A DNA stretch of 64,000 bases from an uncultured Desulfobulbus sp. (GTDB lineage: Bacteria; Desulfobacterota; Desulfobulbia; Desulfobulbales; Desulfobulbaceae), in NCBI RefSeq assembly GCF_963664075.1, contig NZ_OY760916.1:1552001-1616000 (forward strand), given 5' to 3'. This document shows, piece by piece, positions 62,541 through 64,000 of this stretch. The notes beneath the pieces were generated by a model that did no database searches, was not told where the DNA came from, and saw nothing but the letters and a program-made list of their open reading frames with translations. Each line of letters begins with the position of its first letter. Positions within the stretch are counted from its first letter, which is position 1. Both the position numbers and the translations under genes were made by a program.

Positions 62541-62774
62541 TTAATCGACCGCCTCTACGGCCCGGATGGTTGGAAGTTCACTCTTAACAAACTTCTCGAT
62601 ACCTTCCTTCAGTGTGACGCGTGACATAGGGCAGCCTTGACAGGCACCAGTCAGTCGAACATGAACAACGTTGTCATCATCCAGGCGAACGAACTCAACA
62701 TCGCCTCCGTCCCGCTGCAGGGTGGGGCGGATCTGCGCCAGCACTTTTTGAACATTTTCCTGCAATTGTTTCAT
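62541..62774 (-). CDS. NifU C-terminal-domain (Nfu-type) iron-sulfur scaffold
   Basis: A 77-aa stand-alone NifU domain: IRPTLQRDGGDVEFVRLD, then the cluster ligands CQGCPMS in LTGACQGCPMSRVTLKEGIE. Nfu proteins carry or assemble [4Fe-4S] clusters. ATG 62774 is preferred to 62792 since AAGGAG precedes it. It diverges from recD2. Confidence 0.93.
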   Translation of the reverse strand: MKQLQENVQKVLAQIRPTLQRDGGDVEFVRLDDDNVVHVRLTGACQGCPMSRVTLKEGIEKFVKSELPTIRAVEAVD

Positions 62775-62879
62775 CAACGACTCCTTTACCATACAGCAAA
62801 TATGGAGTAAGAATGCGGCAGACTATAATACTCTTGAAACGATCAGACAAGGAACAATTTTAATTTCGGTTGATCAGGA

Positions 62880-64000
62880 TTGGAACAGACGGATATTCAA
62901 GAAAAAATCCGTGGTATTGTCGAACGAGTCACATATCACAATGAAACCAACGGTTGGTCTGTACTCAGGGTCAGTCCGTTTGGTCGTATGGGTGAGCTGG
63001 AAACGGTCACCGTGCACCAGATGAAAGTCTATGCCGGGGCAACCATGGAGTTTATCGGTGCCTGGGTACAGCACCCGAAATTTGGCCGCCAGTTTAAAGC
63101 CAGAGTGGCAACTGAGCTGCGGCCTGCCACCGCCGGAGCTCTGGAAAAGTATCTTGGCAGTGGCCTGATCAAAGGGGTGGGGCCCAAAACCGCAGCCCGT
63201 ATCGTTCGCCACTTTGGTAAGGAGACGCTCAACGTCTTTGAAGAGGAGATCGATCGGCTGACCGAGGTCGAGGGAATCGCCCAGAAAAAGCTCGGCATGA
63301 TTCGCGCCGCCTGGATCGAGCACCGGGCCATCCGTGAAGTGATGATGTTTTTGCAGTCCCACGGCATCTCAACCCTCTTTGCCGTTCGCATCTTCAAACT
63401 CTATGGAGATCGATCCATTGCTTTGGTCCAGGAGAACCCCTACCGGCTGGCGCAGGATTTTTATGGGATTGGGTTCTTCTCCGCTGACCGGGTCGCATTG
63501 TCGCTTGGCTTTGCGCCGGATTCTGAGGTTCGTGTTCGTGCAGCCATTGCCCATGTTCTTTCAGCGGCCCGTGAATTTGGTCACTGTTATCTCCAGCTTG
63601 CCCAGATTATTTCCCAGGTCGAAGAGTTGCTGGAACTGACACTCCAGGCGGTTATTCCCTCACACCTTGAGATTATGGCCAAGGAGAACCAGCTGAAAAT
63701 ACGGCTGCTGCCCCTTGAGAAGAGCAAGGAACGCATCCCCTGTTACTATGCAAAATCACTCTATTATGATGAGGAGTATGTCGCCCGGCGTATAGCTGCA
63801 GCCGTGGGACGGCTGGAGGTCGATGGCGCACGGGTACAGGATTGGGTCCATCGTTACACTGGTGCCCAGGAGATGGCGCTGAGCCGTGAGCAGGTAGAGG
63901 CTGTCTGCTCGGTGGTTGATCAACGAGTCTCCATTCTCACCGGTGGACCTGGCTGCGGAAAAACCACGACTACTCGCGTCATCGTGGCCCTGTTGCGTGC
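62880..64000 (+). CDS. recD2: RecD2-like ATP-dependent DNA helicase, 3' end outside window
   Basis: The frame is open to the window edge; 373 codons are visible. The N-terminal OB-type part begins QTDIQEKIRGIVERVTYHNE. Helix-hairpin-helix regions (LIKGVGPKTAARIVRHFGKE, LTEVEGIAQKKLGMI) follow, then ENPYRLAQDFYGIGFFSAD, and Walker A GGPGCGKTTTT begins the helicase core (nt ~63943). RecD2 is a 5'-3' helicase active in repair outside RecBCD. The TTG at 62880 is the only start after an in-frame stop at 62871; its ribosome site (AGGA) is weak. Confidence 0.93.
   Translation, partial: MEQTDIQEKIRGIVERVTYHNETNGWSVLRVSPFGRMGELETVTVHQMKVYAGATMEFIGAWVQHPKFGRQFKARVATELRPATAGALEKYLGSGLIKGVGPKTAARIVRHFGKETLNVFEEEIDRLTEVEGIAQKKLGMIRAAWIEHRAIREVMMFLQSHGISTLFAVRIFKLYGDRSIALVQENPYRLAQDFYGIGFFSADRVALSLGFAPDSEVRVRAAIAHVLSAAREFGHCYLQLAQIISQVEELLELTLQAVIPSHLEIMAKENQLKIRLLPLEKSKERIPCYYAKSLYYDEEYVARRIAAAVGRLEVDGARVQDWVHRYTGAQEMALSREQVEAVCSVVDQRVSILTGGPGCGKTTTTRVIVALLR

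Overview
The window reads as chromosome of a Gram-negative, anaerobic, signalling-rich bacterium. The best guess is a Desulfobulbaceae-like member of the Desulfobacterota. This is inferred from the ADP-forming acetyl-CoA synthetase, the compact thiSGHFEC operon, NikR, sigma-54 enhancer-binding proteins, several hybrid histidine kinases, and the types of insertion sequence. No rRNA or marker gene settles the taxon. About 50 intact genes, one tRNA, one TPP riboswitch and several broken genes can be supported.

Region 1 (1-6.6 kb) is a metal-handling cluster. It holds the end of one P1B-type ATPase, a YceI-like protein, an HMA-like protein, three small Gln/Pro/Gly-rich proteins with hydrophobic segments, a second complete P1B-type ATPase, and FeoA. 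The combination resembles ferrosome (fez) iron-organelle clusters and is the best candidate here for an unusual system. A 157-bp IS66-type MITE with a perfect 8-bp target duplication sits at the 3' end of the first ATPase.

Region 2 (6.6-12.4 kb) is a genomic scrapyard. It contains a higBA module with a frameshifted toxin, a 5'-truncated IS110, a decayed partial duplicate of the second ATPase, an IS66 remnant that cut that duplicate, and a complete IS66 beside it.

Region 3 (12.4-29.3 kb) is mainly metabolism. It has an MFS exporter, a YhdH/AcuI-type reductase, an acyl-ligase/ACP/PlsC fusion and PpnN. Next comes an acetate/acetylation block: an AcuC-like deacetylase preceded by a tiny coupled leader ORF, AcuB-like CBS-ACT, ADP-forming acetyl-CoA synthetase, and a CoA-transferase fused to a GNAT acetyltransferase. 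It is followed by uvrB, a DUF374 acyltransferase and a cobyrinate diamide synthase.

Region 4 (29.3-57 kb) is signalling and envelope: a hybrid kinase with an HD-GYP regulator, YjbQ, a HlyD adaptor, an Orn/Lys/Arg decarboxylase, YbaK, an incomplete amino-acid ABC importer, BepA, NikR, a sigma-54 activator with a degenerate receiver, tadA and tRNA-Ser(GGA). An IS21 element abuts a kinase remnant. It is followed by a CHASE hybrid kinase, a heme-motif (DUF3365) hybrid kinase, a CZB chemoreceptor, two lipoproteins (one FlgO-like) and LexA.

Region 5 (57-64 kb) is the minus-strand thiamine operon thiS-G-H-F-E-C behind a sigma-70 promoter, TPP riboswitch and terminator. After it come a SleB-type hydrolase, a NifU-domain protein and the start of recD2.
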